Assembly (NCBI GenBank): GCA_036496385.1 | Contig: DASXLD010000123.1 | Span: 1-19,598, forward strand | Reading direction: 5' to 3' | Source: Schlegelella_A sp036496385 | Lineage (GTDB): Bacteria; Pseudomonadota; Gammaproteobacteria; Burkholderiales; Burkholderiaceae_C | Length of the DNA stretch: 19,598 nt | In this document: piece after piece, positions 1 through 7,016 of the stretch | Numbering within the stretch: position 1 is the first letter of the stretch | Layout of the letters: every line of letters starts with the position of its first letter | Notes under the pieces: generated by a model | The model's input: the letters and a program-made list of their open reading frames with translations, nothing else | The model's database searches: none | Told to the model about the DNA's origin: nothing | Position numbers and translations under genes: made by a program

Positions 1-240
1 GGCGGCGTCGTGCCCTGGCACAGCCACAACGAACGGCCGGCGATGATCTACGTCGTCTCCGGCGAGGTCGTCGAGTACGCGAGCAGCTGCGCGGTGCCGA
101 TCGTGCACCGCGCCGGCGACGTCGCTCCGGAGAAGAACGGCACCTCGCACTGGTGGAAGAACACCGGCACGACCAAGGCCGTGCTGATCTCGGTCGACCT
201 CTTCCCCGGCGCCGCCCAGATGGACGAACACATGATGTAG
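1..240 (+). CDS. Cupin-domain protein, C-terminal part (5' end outside window)
   Basis: The reading frame is open from base 1 and stops with TAG at 238-240, so only the last 79 codons are visible and the start lies upstream. Both cupin signatures can be seen. Motif 1 is the HSHNE segment followed by a Gly about ten residues later (PWHSHNERPAMIYVVSGEV region), where two His and one Glu would bind a metal. Motif 2 is GDVAPEKNGTSHWWKN, with the usual P..G..H...N spacing. This is a single small beta-barrel domain, and the visible length suggests a compact stand-alone cupin. The substrate cannot be told from the sequence. A hairpin follows immediately after the stop. Confidence 0.85.
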   Translation, partial: GGVVPWHSHNERPAMIYVVSGEVVEYASSCAVPIVHRAGDVAPEKNGTSHWWKNTGTTKAVLISVDLFPGAAQMDEHMM

Positions 241-246
241 CCGCGC

Positions 247-267
247 CGGCCGGCCCTGCGCCGGCCG
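247..267 (+). terminator. GC-rich hairpin after the cupin gene
   Basis: CGGCCGG (247-253) and CCGGCCG (261-267) form a perfect 7-bp stem with a 7-nt loop, beginning 6 bases after the cupin stop codon. No T-tract follows. It could be a factor-assisted terminator or simply a processing or stabilising hairpin; the position is the main argument. Confidence 0.35.
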
Positions 268-294
268 CGTGGCGACTCTCGAACGGAGCCCACC

Positions 295-786
295 ATGCTG
301 AACTTCCTCAAGCAGTGCATCGCTGCCTTGTGCATCGGCACGATCCTTCTCGTGCTGACGACGGTCGCGGAGGCCGACGGCAACGTCGCCGGCGACGACG
401 GCCTCGTCCGCGTCAGGAGCGCCTACCCGGTCGATCAGACCGTCGCCCGCATCCGCCAGGACATCGCCGCCAAGGGCATCACCTTCTTCCAGGAGGTCGA
501 CCAGGCCAAGCTCGCGGCCGGCGCAGGCATCGCGCTGCGCCCTTCGACGCTGATCGTCTTCGGCAATCCGCCGCTCGGCGCGCAGTTCCTGACCTCGAAT
601 CCGTATTCCGGGCTCGACTGGCCAGTGCGCGTGCTCGTGCTCGAGGAGCCCGACGGCAGCGTCTGGGTCGCGTGGACCGACTTCGCCTGGATCGCGCGCC
701 GCCATCACATCGCCGACCGCCAGCCGCAGTTCGCGATGGCGACGAGCGTCGTCGAGTCGATCACCTCGACGATCCTGGCCAAGTAA
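295..786 (+). CDS. Exported DUF302-family protein
   Basis: A 163-residue protein. Residues 1-27 look like a signal peptide: a short charged start, the hydrophobic run ALCIGTILLVLTTV, and a likely cleavage after AEA. The rest (about 38-150) reads as a DUF302 domain: alternating strands and helices, a 'G(I)TFFQEVDQAKLAAGAG' helix segment, then RPSTLIVFGNPPLGAQFL, the best conserved DUF302 stretch, and a C-terminal helix. The start is supported by GGAG about 10 bases upstream. The biochemical role of DUF302 proteins is not established. Export suggests a periplasmic function. It precedes a dithiol flavoprotein by 65 bp and could be co-transcribed with it. Confidence 0.85.
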   Translation: MLNFLKQCIAALCIGTILLVLTTVAEADGNVAGDDGLVRVRSAYPVDQTVARIRQDIAAKGITFFQEVDQAKLAAGAGIALRPSTLIVFGNPPLGAQFLTSNPYSGLDWPVRVLVLEEPDGSVWVAWTDFAWIARRHHIADRQPQFAMATSVVESITSTILAK

Positions 787-811
787 GCCGCGGCGGCGGC
801 GAACGACGATG

Positions 812-837
812 ATGCGGGCGCAGTGCCTGCCCCGCAT
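812..837 (+). promoter_or_regulatory. Inverted repeat ahead of the flavoprotein gene
   Basis: ATGCGGG (812-818) and CCCGCAT (831-837) pair perfectly. Inside them GCAG (820-823) and CTGC (827-830) also pair around a TGC loop, leaving C819 as a bulge. The hairpin ends 3 bases before the AGGAGA ribosome binding site (841-846). It could act as an operator, a leader hairpin affecting translation, or a weak terminator of the upstream gene. There is no T-tract. Confidence 0.35.
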
Positions 838-851
838 ACCAGGAGACCCCC

Positions 852-2276
852 ATGGCGACGACCTCGTACGACGCGATCGTGATCGGCAGCGGCCAGGCAG
901 GGCCGTTCCTCGCCGTGAGACTGGCGCAGGCGGGCAGGCGAACCGCGCTGATCGAGCGCGAGCACCTCGGTGGCACCTGCGTCAACGACGGCTGCATCCC
1001 CACCAAGACGCTGGTCGCGAGCGCGCGCACCGCCCACGTCGCGCGGCGCGCCGGCGAGTACGGTGTGCGCATCGGCGGCCCGGTGACGGTCGACATGCAG
1101 GCGGTGAAGGCGCGCAAGGACCGCGTCGTCGCGCAGTCGGTCGAGAGCTTGTCGAAATGGCTCGCCGGCACCGACAAGCTGAAGCTGATCTGGGGCCACG
1201 CATGCTTCAGCGGACCGCGCCAGGTCGAAGTCGCCGGCGAGGTCCTCGAGGCGCCGCAGATCTTCATCAATGTCGGCGGCCGGGCGGTGTTGCCGACCTG
1301 GCACGGCATCGCCGACGTGCCGGTCCTCACCAACACGTCGATGATGGCGCTCGACACGCTGCCCGAGCACCTGATCGTCGCCGGCGGCAGCTACATCGGC
1401 CTCGAGTTCGCGCAGATGTATCGCCGCTTCGGCTCGCGCGTGACCGTCGTCGAATACGGCGACCGGCTGATCGCTCGCGAGGACCCCGAGGTCTCGCGCG
1501 AGGTGCAGGCGATCCTCGAGCGCGAAGGGGTCGAGTTTCACTTCTCGGTCAAGAGCGCCAAGGTGATGACCGGCGACGGCGGCCGCGGCGTTCGCATCGC
1601 GATCAACGCCGGCGGCACGGCGCACGAGCTCCAGGGCAGCCACCTCCTCGCCGCCGTCGGCAGGAAACCCAACACCGACGATCTCGGCCTCGACAAGGCC
1701 GGGATCGCGACCGACTCGCGCGGCTACATCACCGTCGACGACGAGCTGCGCACGAGCGTGGCCGGCGTCTGGGCCCTCGGCGACGCGAACGGGCGCGGCG
1801 CCTTCACGCACACCTCGTTCAACGACCACGAGATCGTCGCCGCCAACCTGCTGCACGGCAAGCACCGTCGCGTCAGCGACCGGCTGACGGCGTACGCGCT
1901 CTTCATCGACCCGCCGCTCGGCCGGGTCGGCATGAGCGAAGCCGAGGTACGCGCGCGCGGCAAGCCGGCGCTCGTCGGCGTCATGCCGATGACGCGCGTC
2001 GGCCGCGCCAAGGAGCGCGGCGAGACGCAGGGCTTCATGAAGGTGCTCGTCGACGCCGAGAGCGAGCGCATTCTCGGCGCGTCGCTGCTGTGCATCGAAG
2101 GCGACGAGGTCGTCCATTCGCTGCTCGACGTCATGGCCGCGGACGCCTCGTACAAGGTGATCGAGCACGCCGTCCACATCCATCCGACCGTGAGCGAGCT
2201 GGTCCCGACCTTGCTCGGCACGCTGGTCCCGCTCGGCACGCAATGCGATCCGAGCGTGCGCCTCTGCCCGCCGTGA
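852..2276 (+). CDS. FAD-dependent pyridine nucleotide-disulfide oxidoreductase (mercuric reductase-like)
   Basis: A 474-residue class I flavoprotein disulfide reductase. It shows an N-terminal FAD Rossmann motif (IGSGQAG, residues 11-17), the redox-active pair C43-VNDG-C48 followed by IPTKT, an NAD(P)-binding GGSYIGLE segment near 180, the second FAD motif ALGDANG near 315, and a C-terminal dimerisation domain with the catalytic His444-Pro-Thr...Glu449 dyad. This architecture is shared by dihydrolipoamide dehydrogenase, MerA and glutathione reductase. There is no N-terminal heavy-metal domain and no terminal vicinal CC as in MerA, so I do not call it merA. Unusually, the tail carries Cys465 and Cys472. 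AGGAGA at 841-846 decides the start. The substrate is unknown. Confidence 0.9.
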   Translation: MATTSYDAIVIGSGQAGPFLAVRLAQAGRRTALIEREHLGGTCVNDGCIPTKTLVASARTAHVARRAGEYGVRIGGPVTVDMQAVKARKDRVVAQSVESLSKWLAGTDKLKLIWGHACFSGPRQVEVAGEVLEAPQIFINVGGRAVLPTWHGIADVPVLTNTSMMALDTLPEHLIVAGGSYIGLEFAQMYRRFGSRVTVVEYGDRLIAREDPEVSREVQAILEREGVEFHFSVKSAKVMTGDGGRGVRIAINAGGTAHELQGSHLLAAVGRKPNTDDLGLDKAGIATDSRGYITVDDELRTSVAGVWALGDANGRGAFTHTSFNDHEIVAANLLHGKHRRVSDRLTAYALFIDPPLGRVGMSEAEVRARGKPALVGVMPMTRVGRAKERGETQGFMKVLVDAESERILGASLLCIEGDEVVHSLLDVMAADASYKVIEHAVHIHPTVSELVPTLLGTLVPLGTQCDPSVRLCPP

Positions 2277-2290
2277 ACGCCGCCTGAAGT

Positions 2291-3733
2291 TCAGGGCGAG
2301 CTGATCCTCGTCACGTTCGCACGCGTCAGCACGTAGAGCGCGCCGTCGAGGCCGACGAGCATGTCGACCGGTGCGCCCGACAGGCTCGCGAACGCGTACG
2401 CCGCATCGTTGGCGACGTCGAGGCGGCCGACGAACTGGTTGACGTAGTCGGCGAAGTAGTACTGGTCGCGATAGCCGGGCGGGAACGGCCCGCTGGCGGG
2501 ATAGAAGGCGCCGCCGGCGATCGCGAAGCCGACGAAGAAGCCCCCCGGCCCCGACCCTGGCGGGTTCGCGGCGCTGTGCTTGTAGGTGAAGAGCGGCCCG
2601 GTGATGCCGGCGCCGACGTTGTCGGGGCCTTCCGAGTTCGGCCAGCCGTAGTTCGCGCCGGCAGCGCCGACGTCGATCTCCTCCCACGTGTTCTGGCCGA
2701 CATCGTTGATATGGATGCGGCCGGTGCCGGGCTCGACGGCGAAGGTGTAGGGGTTGCGCAGGCCGTAGGCCCAGATCGCGCGGGCCACGCCCGACTGGGT
2801 CGCGAAGAACGGGTTGTCGGCCGGGATCGTGCCGTCCTCGTTGAAGCGCAGCAGCTTGCCGAACGGCACGCTCAGGTCCTGCGCCTGCGGCGGGTTCGCG
2901 TTCTCGCCGACGCCGACGTAGAGCTTGCCGTCGCTGCCGAAGTGCATGCCGCCGCCGTTGTGGTTGGTCGCGGTCGAGAGATTCGGCAGATCGACCAGCG
3001 TCGTCTCCGTGCCCGCGGCAGCGAGGTCGCCGTTCGCGGTGAAGCGGCTGATCCGGTTGTGCGCGCCGCCGGTCGTGCGCGTCGCGTAGACATAGACGAA
3101 GCCATTGGTCGCGAAGTTGGGCGAGAGGGCGACGCCGATCAGGCCGCGCTCGCCGGCCGAATCGACCGTGATCGAGACGAACGGCGTCGCCAGCAGCGCG
3201 CCGTTCTTGACGACACGCAGCGTCCCGCCCTGCTCGGCGACGAAGAGCCGTCCATCGGGCGCCTGCGCGAAAGCGGTCGCGCTGGCGAGCCCCGCGACCC
3301 AGCTCTCGTTGCGTGTGAAGCCCGCGGGCTGCGTCACCGCGCCGCCAAAGCGCACCGTCGCGCTCGACCACGGCGAGACGTTGCCGACGGCATCGCTGGC
3401 GCGAGCGCGGACGACGTGCTGCCCCGACGGATAAGCCGCGGTGTCGAGCGTCGTCGCGTACGGTGCGCTCGTGGCGGCGCTGCCGATCGCGATGCCGTCG
3501 ATCTGGAACTCGACGCCCGTCACGGCGACGTCGTCGCTCGCCGTCGCGCTGATCGCGATCGTGCCGGCAAGGCCGCTCGCGAGAGGCGCCGGGGCGGTGA
3601 GCGTCGCCGTCGGCGCGCCGATGTCGGGCGCCTTGGTGCCGATGGCCCCCGAGTCGGAGCCGCCGCCGCCACAGGCAGCGAGCAGGACGATCACGGCCGA
3701 TGCGCTCGACCAGGTTCGATCCAGTGGGGTCAT
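2291..3733 (-). CDS. Lipoprotein PQQ-dependent sugar dehydrogenase-like beta-propeller with Ig-like domain
   Basis: A 480-residue protein. The ATG at 3733 is preferred because it places a lipobox (LLAAC, Cys21) after a hydrophobic stretch; a longer frame to 3907 adds only Arg-rich sequence. A Gly/Ser linker is followed by an Ig-like domain (about 38-130) with a GVEFQIDG strand, then a GSDH/aldose sugar dehydrogenase propeller (about 140-480). Family landmarks are AQAPDGRLFVAEQ, ERGLIGVALSP, TNHNGGGMHF (His258 as candidate catalytic base), WAYGLRNP (Arg326 near the expected PQQ site) and NYGWP. It is probably anchored in a membrane facing the periplasm, oxidising a sugar and passing electrons onward; substrate and cofactor are inferred from family only. 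It is divergent from bufA and convergent with the flavoprotein gene (14-bp gap). Confidence 0.87.
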   Translation of the reverse strand: MTPLDRTWSSASAVIVLLAACGGGGSDSGAIGTKAPDIGAPTATLTAPAPLASGLAGTIAISATASDDVAVTGVEFQIDGIAIGSAATSAPYATTLDTAAYPSGQHVVRARASDAVGNVSPWSSATVRFGGAVTQPAGFTRNESWVAGLASATAFAQAPDGRLFVAEQGGTLRVVKNGALLATPFVSITVDSAGERGLIGVALSPNFATNGFVYVYATRTTGGAHNRISRFTANGDLAAAGTETTLVDLPNLSTATNHNGGGMHFGSDGKLYVGVGENANPPQAQDLSVPFGKLLRFNEDGTIPADNPFFATQSGVARAIWAYGLRNPYTFAVEPGTGRIHINDVGQNTWEEIDVGAAGANYGWPNSEGPDNVGAGITGPLFTYKHSAANPPGSGPGGFFVGFAIAGGAFYPASGPFPPGYRDQYYFADYVNQFVGRLDVANDAAYAFASLSGAPVDMLVGLDGALYVLTRANVTRISSP

Positions 3734-3787
3734 GGTGATCTGCCGGTGCGACGGATGCAGCGAAGCGGGCAATTCTTGCGCCTTCGA

Positions 3788-3804
3788 CGTGACCGAAACG
3801 TGAG
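3788..3804 (-). promoter_or_regulatory. Putative OmpR-type operator, site A (sugar dehydrogenase/bufA intergenic)
   Basis: Read on the minus strand this is CTCACGTTTCGGTCACG, matching 15 of 17 bases with site B upstream of bufB. Two TCAC half-sites lie 11 bp apart. It sits 54 bp before the sugar dehydrogenase start and 114 bp before bufA. Two further half-sites in the same 11-bp phase, TTGA (3811-3814) and GTGA (3822-3825) on the plus strand, extend the array toward bufA. The spacing fits tandem binding by an OmpR/PhoB-family regulator; the likely partner is the response regulator at 11656. Binding is inferred, not shown. Confidence 0.55.
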
Positions 3805-3824
3805 CATTCGTTGAAGTGCGCGTG

Positions 3825-3842
3825 AGTGTCGCTCGCGACACT
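3825..3842 (+). promoter_or_regulatory. Perfect palindrome in the bufA upstream region
   Basis: AGTGTCG (3825-3831), a CTCG loop, and CGACACT (3836-3842) form a perfect 7-bp inverted repeat, 76 bp ahead of bufA. It begins at the last GTGA-type half-site. It could be a dimeric operator or a hairpin in the bufA leader. The bases between here and 3907 contain no convincing sigma-70 promoter that I can see. Confidence 0.4.
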
Positions 3843-3918
3843 GCTTCTCCAGGAACGGTACGTCGCCTCCGGCGCCGACCGATCCGGCCACTCACCACCA
3901 CCATCACGGAGAAGCGAC

Positions 3919-4227
3919 ATGAACACCCCTACGAACCCTCTCGCCCGCGCCACCCTCGCCAGCCTGATCGCCGTCGGCCTGAGCGCCGCCAGCACGATCG
4001 CGCTCGCCGCCAAGGGCGACACCGAGAAGTGCGCCGGCATCGTCAAGGCCGGCAAGAACGACTGCGGCACGAGCAAGAGCGCGTGCGCCGGCACGGCGAC
4101 CAACGACCGCGACGCCGAAGCCTGGATCCTGGTGCCGACCGGCACCTGCGAAAGGATTGCCGGCGGCAAGCTGACCAACAAGCCCGAGAACGTCCACGGC
4201 GGCGCTGCCGCAGTGAACAAGAGCTGA
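3919..4227 (+). CDS. bufA: Bufferin-type RiPP precursor, DUF2282 family
   Basis: A 102-residue protein with an N-terminal signal peptide (hydrophobic core about 11-28, cleavage likely after IALA or IALAA). It then has the DUF2282 pattern EKCAGIVKAGKNDC...SACAG...AWILVPTGTCE with exactly four cysteines (38, 49, 56, 77). Family knowledge: DUF2282 bufferins are exported copper-binding peptides in which an MNIO enzyme (BufB) with BufC converts cysteines to thiooxazole groups. The matching bufB and bufC genes are in this window at 9973 and 10856. The start is chosen for GGAG at 3908-3911, spaced 7 bases; the in-frame ATG at 3826 would destroy the signal peptide. DoxX follows. The metal bound here is inferred from the family. 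Confidence 0.92.
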   Translation: MNTPTNPLARATLASLIAVGLSAASTIALAAKGDTEKCAGIVKAGKNDCGTSKSACAGTATNDRDAEAWILVPTGTCERIAGGKLTNKPENVHGGAAAVNKS

Positions 4228-4256
4228 CGCCGAGCGCCCGGAAGCAATCGCTCCCG

Positions 4257-4274
4257 GCCGCGCCGACACGCGGC
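4257..4274 (+). promoter_or_regulatory. Intercistronic hairpin between bufA and doxX
   Basis: GCCGCG (4257-4262) pairs with CGCGGC (4269-4274) around a six-base loop, 30 bases after the bufA stop. No T-tract follows. Such a hairpin would allow bufA mRNA to accumulate above its downstream partners, as expected for a small high-copy peptide, but this is inference from position alone. Confidence 0.3.
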
Positions 4275-4300
4275 GCTGCCGCGCTCCAGGAGAAATTCGA

Positions 4301-4810
4301 ATGACCCACGCCACCCTCGCCGCCGCGCCGCCTCGCACCCCGAACGGCACCTTGCTCCCGCGGCTGGTCGCGCTCGGCACGCGCATCGGCGGCGTCCTCG
4401 GCCGCGCCGCGCCGCTCGCCGACCTCGCCGTCCGCTGGTTCGTCGCCGCCGTCTTCTTCCAGTCGGGGCTGACCAAGATCGCGAACTGGGACAGCACGCT
4501 CTCGCTGTTCGAGAACGAATACGCCGTGCCGCTGCTGCCTTCGTCGGTCGCCGCCTTCGTCGGCACCGGGGTCGAGCTGTTCTTCCCGGTCCTCCTTGTC
4601 CTCGGTCTCGGCACGCGCTTCGCCGCGTTCGCGCTGTTCGTCTTCAACATCGTCGCCGTCGTCTCGTACCCCGATCTCGGCGCCGCCGGGCTGAAGGACC
4701 ACCAGCTCTGGGGCCTGCTGCTGCTGGTGACGCTGCTGCACGGCCCGGGCGCGCTCTCGCTCGACCGCGCGATCGGCCGCCTGTTCGGCGCGCCGGGCAC
4801 GACGCGCTGA
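4301..4810 (+). CDS. DoxX-family membrane protein (bufferin-associated)
   Basis: A 169-residue protein with four predicted membrane helices (about 38-58, 83-103, 105-124, 135-151) and DoxX landmarks: a long RWFVAAVFFQSGLTKI helix, ENEYAVPLLP in the first loop, GVELFFPVLLVLGL, and the KDHQLWGLLLL entry to the last helix. Members with this pattern commonly sit beside DUF2282/DUF692/DUF2063 genes, where the gene has been called bufD; I leave the symbol blank because the locus is split here. AGGAGA at 4288-4293 supports the start. It follows bufA by 73 bp and precedes the flavoprotein by 13 bp, so an operon is likely. The molecular function is unknown; a membrane redox or quinone-related role is usually suggested. 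Confidence 0.88.
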   Translation: MTHATLAAAPPRTPNGTLLPRLVALGTRIGGVLGRAAPLADLAVRWFVAAVFFQSGLTKIANWDSTLSLFENEYAVPLLPSSVAAFVGTGVELFFPVLLVLGLGTRFAAFALFVFNIVAVVSYPDLGAAGLKDHQLWGLLLLVTLLHGPGALSLDRAIGRLFGAPGTTR

Positions 4811-4823
4811 CCGCGAGCGAGCG

Positions 4824-6179
4824 ATGCACGACGAACGCAACATCGTCATCGTCGGCGGCGGCTTCGCCGGCACGACGCTCGCCCGCGGGCTCGAGCGGCT
4901 GCCGCTCGACGGCCATCGGATCGTGCTCGTGAGCGAAGAGAGCTACACGACGTTCCATCCGATGCTGGCCGAAGTGGTCGGCGCCGCAGTCTTCCCCGAG
5001 CACGTCGTCGCGCCGATCCGGCAGATGCTGCCTCAAAGCCGCTTCGTCATGGGCCGCGTCACCGGCATCGACTGGCAGCGCCGCGCCTTGACGGCGACGA
5101 CGCTGGCCGGCCGCCAGGAGATCGACTTCGCCCACATCGCGATCGCGGTCGGCGCGCGCGCCAACCTCGACCTCGTCCCCGGCCTCGCCGAGCATGCGCT
5201 GCCGTTGAAGCTGGTCGGCGACGCGATGTTCATCCGCAACCGAGTCCTGCAGCGAGTGGCGCGCATCGAGCTCGAATGCGATCCCGTCGTGCGCCGCCGG
5301 CTCGGCCATTTCGTCGTCATCGGCGGCGGCTTCTCGGGCGTCGAAGTCGCCGGGCAGCTCGCCGACTTCCTGCGCGGCATTCGTCGCTACTACCGGCGCG
5401 TTGGCGCCGACGAGCTGCGCGTGACCCTCCTCGAGGGCGCGGACCGGCTGCTGCTCGAGATGCCGCCGTCGCTCGCCCGCGCGGCGCTCGCCTCGCTGAC
5501 GGCGCGCGGCGTCGAGGTCCGGCTCGGCGCGCGCGCCGCCCGCGTCGATGCCGACGGCGTGCGCCTCGTCGACGGCGCCGTGCTCGCCGGCGCGACGGTC
5601 GTCTGCACGATCGGCACGCGACCCAACCCGCTCCTGGAGCAACTCGGCGTCGCGCTCGAGGGCGGCCGCACCGTCACCGCCGGCGACCTGTCGATCCCGG
5701 GCCGCGAGGGCGCGTGGGCGATCGGCGACTGCGCGCTGATCGGCAACGGTGTCGCCGCGAACGATCCCGCCGGCGCGCCGGCCCGCGACGCGCTCGCGCC
5801 GCCGACGGCGCAGTTCGCAGTCGCCGAGGCGAAAGCGCTCGCCCGCAACATCGCCGCCCGCATCGCCGGCCGGCCGACGCACGCGTTCCGGCACGTCTCC
5901 AGAGGGTCGATGGCGACGACCGGCCACCTGAAGGGCGTCGCCGAGTTGCTCGGCGTGCGCCTCACCGGGTTGCCGGCCTGGCTGCTCTGGCGCGCGTACT
6001 ACCTGCTGCAGATGCCGACCTTCGGGCGCAAGGTGCGAATCTGGGTCGAATGGACGTGGGCTATGTTCTTCGACGCCGACATCACGCACCTTCGCTTCAC
6101 GCGCACCCACGAGGCCGACGCCGGGCCGAGCAACGACGGCCGGCAGCCGACCGCCGCGACGCCGACCATCGTCCGCTAG
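4824..6179 (+). CDS. NDH-2-like NAD(P)H:quinone oxidoreductase (FAD flavoprotein)
   Basis: A 451-residue protein with two dinucleotide-binding folds: GGGFAG (residues 11-16) for FAD and GGGFSG (167-172) for NAD(P)H. It also has the substrate-binding FHPMLAEVV segment near 45-52, the IGTRPNPLL motif, and the AIGDC FAD-ribityl motif near 295. The C-terminal region (GLPAWLLWRAYYLLQMPTF...) has aromatic amphipathic helices of the kind that anchor NDH-2 to the inner leaflet. The family transfers electrons from NADH to quinones without proton pumping; sulfide:quinone reductase relatives need conserved cysteines that are absent here. It starts 13 bp after doxX with only a weak GAG-type site, consistent with translation from a shared transcript. 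Confidence 0.87.
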   Translation: MHDERNIVIVGGGFAGTTLARGLERLPLDGHRIVLVSEESYTTFHPMLAEVVGAAVFPEHVVAPIRQMLPQSRFVMGRVTGIDWQRRALTATTLAGRQEIDFAHIAIAVGARANLDLVPGLAEHALPLKLVGDAMFIRNRVLQRVARIELECDPVVRRRLGHFVVIGGGFSGVEVAGQLADFLRGIRRYYRRVGADELRVTLLEGADRLLLEMPPSLARAALASLTARGVEVRLGARAARVDADGVRLVDGAVLAGATVVCTIGTRPNPLLEQLGVALEGGRTVTAGDLSIPGREGAWAIGDCALIGNGVAANDPAGAPARDALAPPTAQFAVAEAKALARNIAARIAGRPTHAFRHVSRGSMATTGHLKGVAELLGVRLTGLPAWLLWRAYYLLQMPTFGRKVRIWVEWTWAMFFDADITHLRFTRTHEADAGPSNDGRQPTAATPTIVR

Positions 6180-6210
6180 TCACCAATCGCCATTCAACAG
6201 GAGTCCTCCC

Positions 6211-6993
6211 ATGCTCAAGCAGAAATCCGCCATCGTCACCGGCTCGACCAGCGGCATCGGGCTCGGCATCGCCCGCGCCTTCGCCGAACAGGGCGCCGAC
6301 GTCATGCTCAACGGCTTCGGCAACGCCGACGAGATCGAGTTCGCGCGCGCCGAGCTGCAGCGCACCTTCAACGTCAAGGTCCGCTACTCGGGCGCCGACA
6401 TGAGCAAGCCCGAGCAGATCCGCGCCATGGCGGCGCAGGCGGCGAGCGAGTTCGGCAAGGTCGACATCGTCGTCAACAACGCCGGCATCCAGCACGTCGC
6501 GCCGATCGACGAGTTCCCGGAACAGAAGTGGGACGCCATCGTCGCCATCAACCTGTCGTCGGCGTTTCACCTCATCAAGGCGGTCGTGCCCGGCATGAAG
6601 GCGCGCCGCTTCGGCCGCATCGTCAACATCGCGTCGGCGCACGGGCTGACGGCATCGCCGTTCAAGGCCGCCTACGTGACGGCCAAGCACGGCCTGATCG
6701 GCCTGTCGAAGACGGTCGCACTCGAGGTCGCCGAGTTCGGCATCACGTCGAACACGATCTGCCCCGGCTACGTCAAGACGCCGCTGGTCGACAAGCAGAT
6801 CGCCGACCAGGCGAAGGCGCACGGCATCTCCGAGGCCGACGTCGTCCGCGACGTCATGCTCGTGCACCAGGCGAGAAAGGAATTCGTCGGCGTCGACGAG
6901 CTCGCCGCGCTCGCGGTCTTCCTCGCCTCCGACGGTGCGGCGTCGATGACCGCGGCCGCGCTGGCGATGGACGGCGGCTGGACGCAGCACTGA
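6211..6993 (+). CDS. D-3-hydroxybutyrate dehydrogenase (SDR family)
   Basis: A 260-residue classical short-chain dehydrogenase. It has the nucleotide-binding G-S-T-S-G-I-G motif (11-17), NNAG (89-92), and the catalytic tetrad Asn114, Ser142, Tyr155, Lys159 within AAYVTAKHGL. The C-terminal tail GGWTQH is typical of bacterial 3-hydroxybutyrate dehydrogenases. It would interconvert D-3-hydroxybutyrate and acetoacetate with NAD(H) in the cytoplasm, the last step of polyhydroxybutyrate use. A clear AGGAG at 6199-6203 fixes the start. The adjoining DUF3734 patatin is a frequent neighbour of this enzyme. Its place inside the split bufferin locus is unusual and may only reflect shared stress expression. 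Confidence 0.93.
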   Translation: MLKQKSAIVTGSTSGIGLGIARAFAEQGADVMLNGFGNADEIEFARAELQRTFNVKVRYSGADMSKPEQIRAMAAQAASEFGKVDIVVNNAGIQHVAPIDEFPEQKWDAIVAINLSSAFHLIKAVVPGMKARRFGRIVNIASAHGLTASPFKAAYVTAKHGLIGLSKTVALEVAEFGITSNTICPGYVKTPLVDKQIADQAKAHGISEADVVRDVMLVHQARKEFVGVDELAALAVFLASDGAASMTAAALAMDGGWTQH

Positions 6994-7016
6994 CGAGCGA
7001 TGCAAAGGAGATTGCC

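Noticed and set aside
852..2276. merA (mercuric reductase)
   Set aside because: The C-terminal vicinal cysteine pair, N-terminal metal-binding domain and any merR/merT/merP neighbours are missing.
705..4247. Minus-strand open frame of 1180 codons
   Set aside because: It runs antisense to the flavoprotein and out of frame with the sugar dehydrogenase; composition is Arg/Ala-rich with no domain, typical of a GC-rich shadow frame.
4644..6110. Minus-strand open frame of 488 codons opposite the NDH-2 gene
   Set aside because: The plus-strand flavoprotein has complete motifs; the reverse frame is low-complexity Arg/Ala/Asp sequence.
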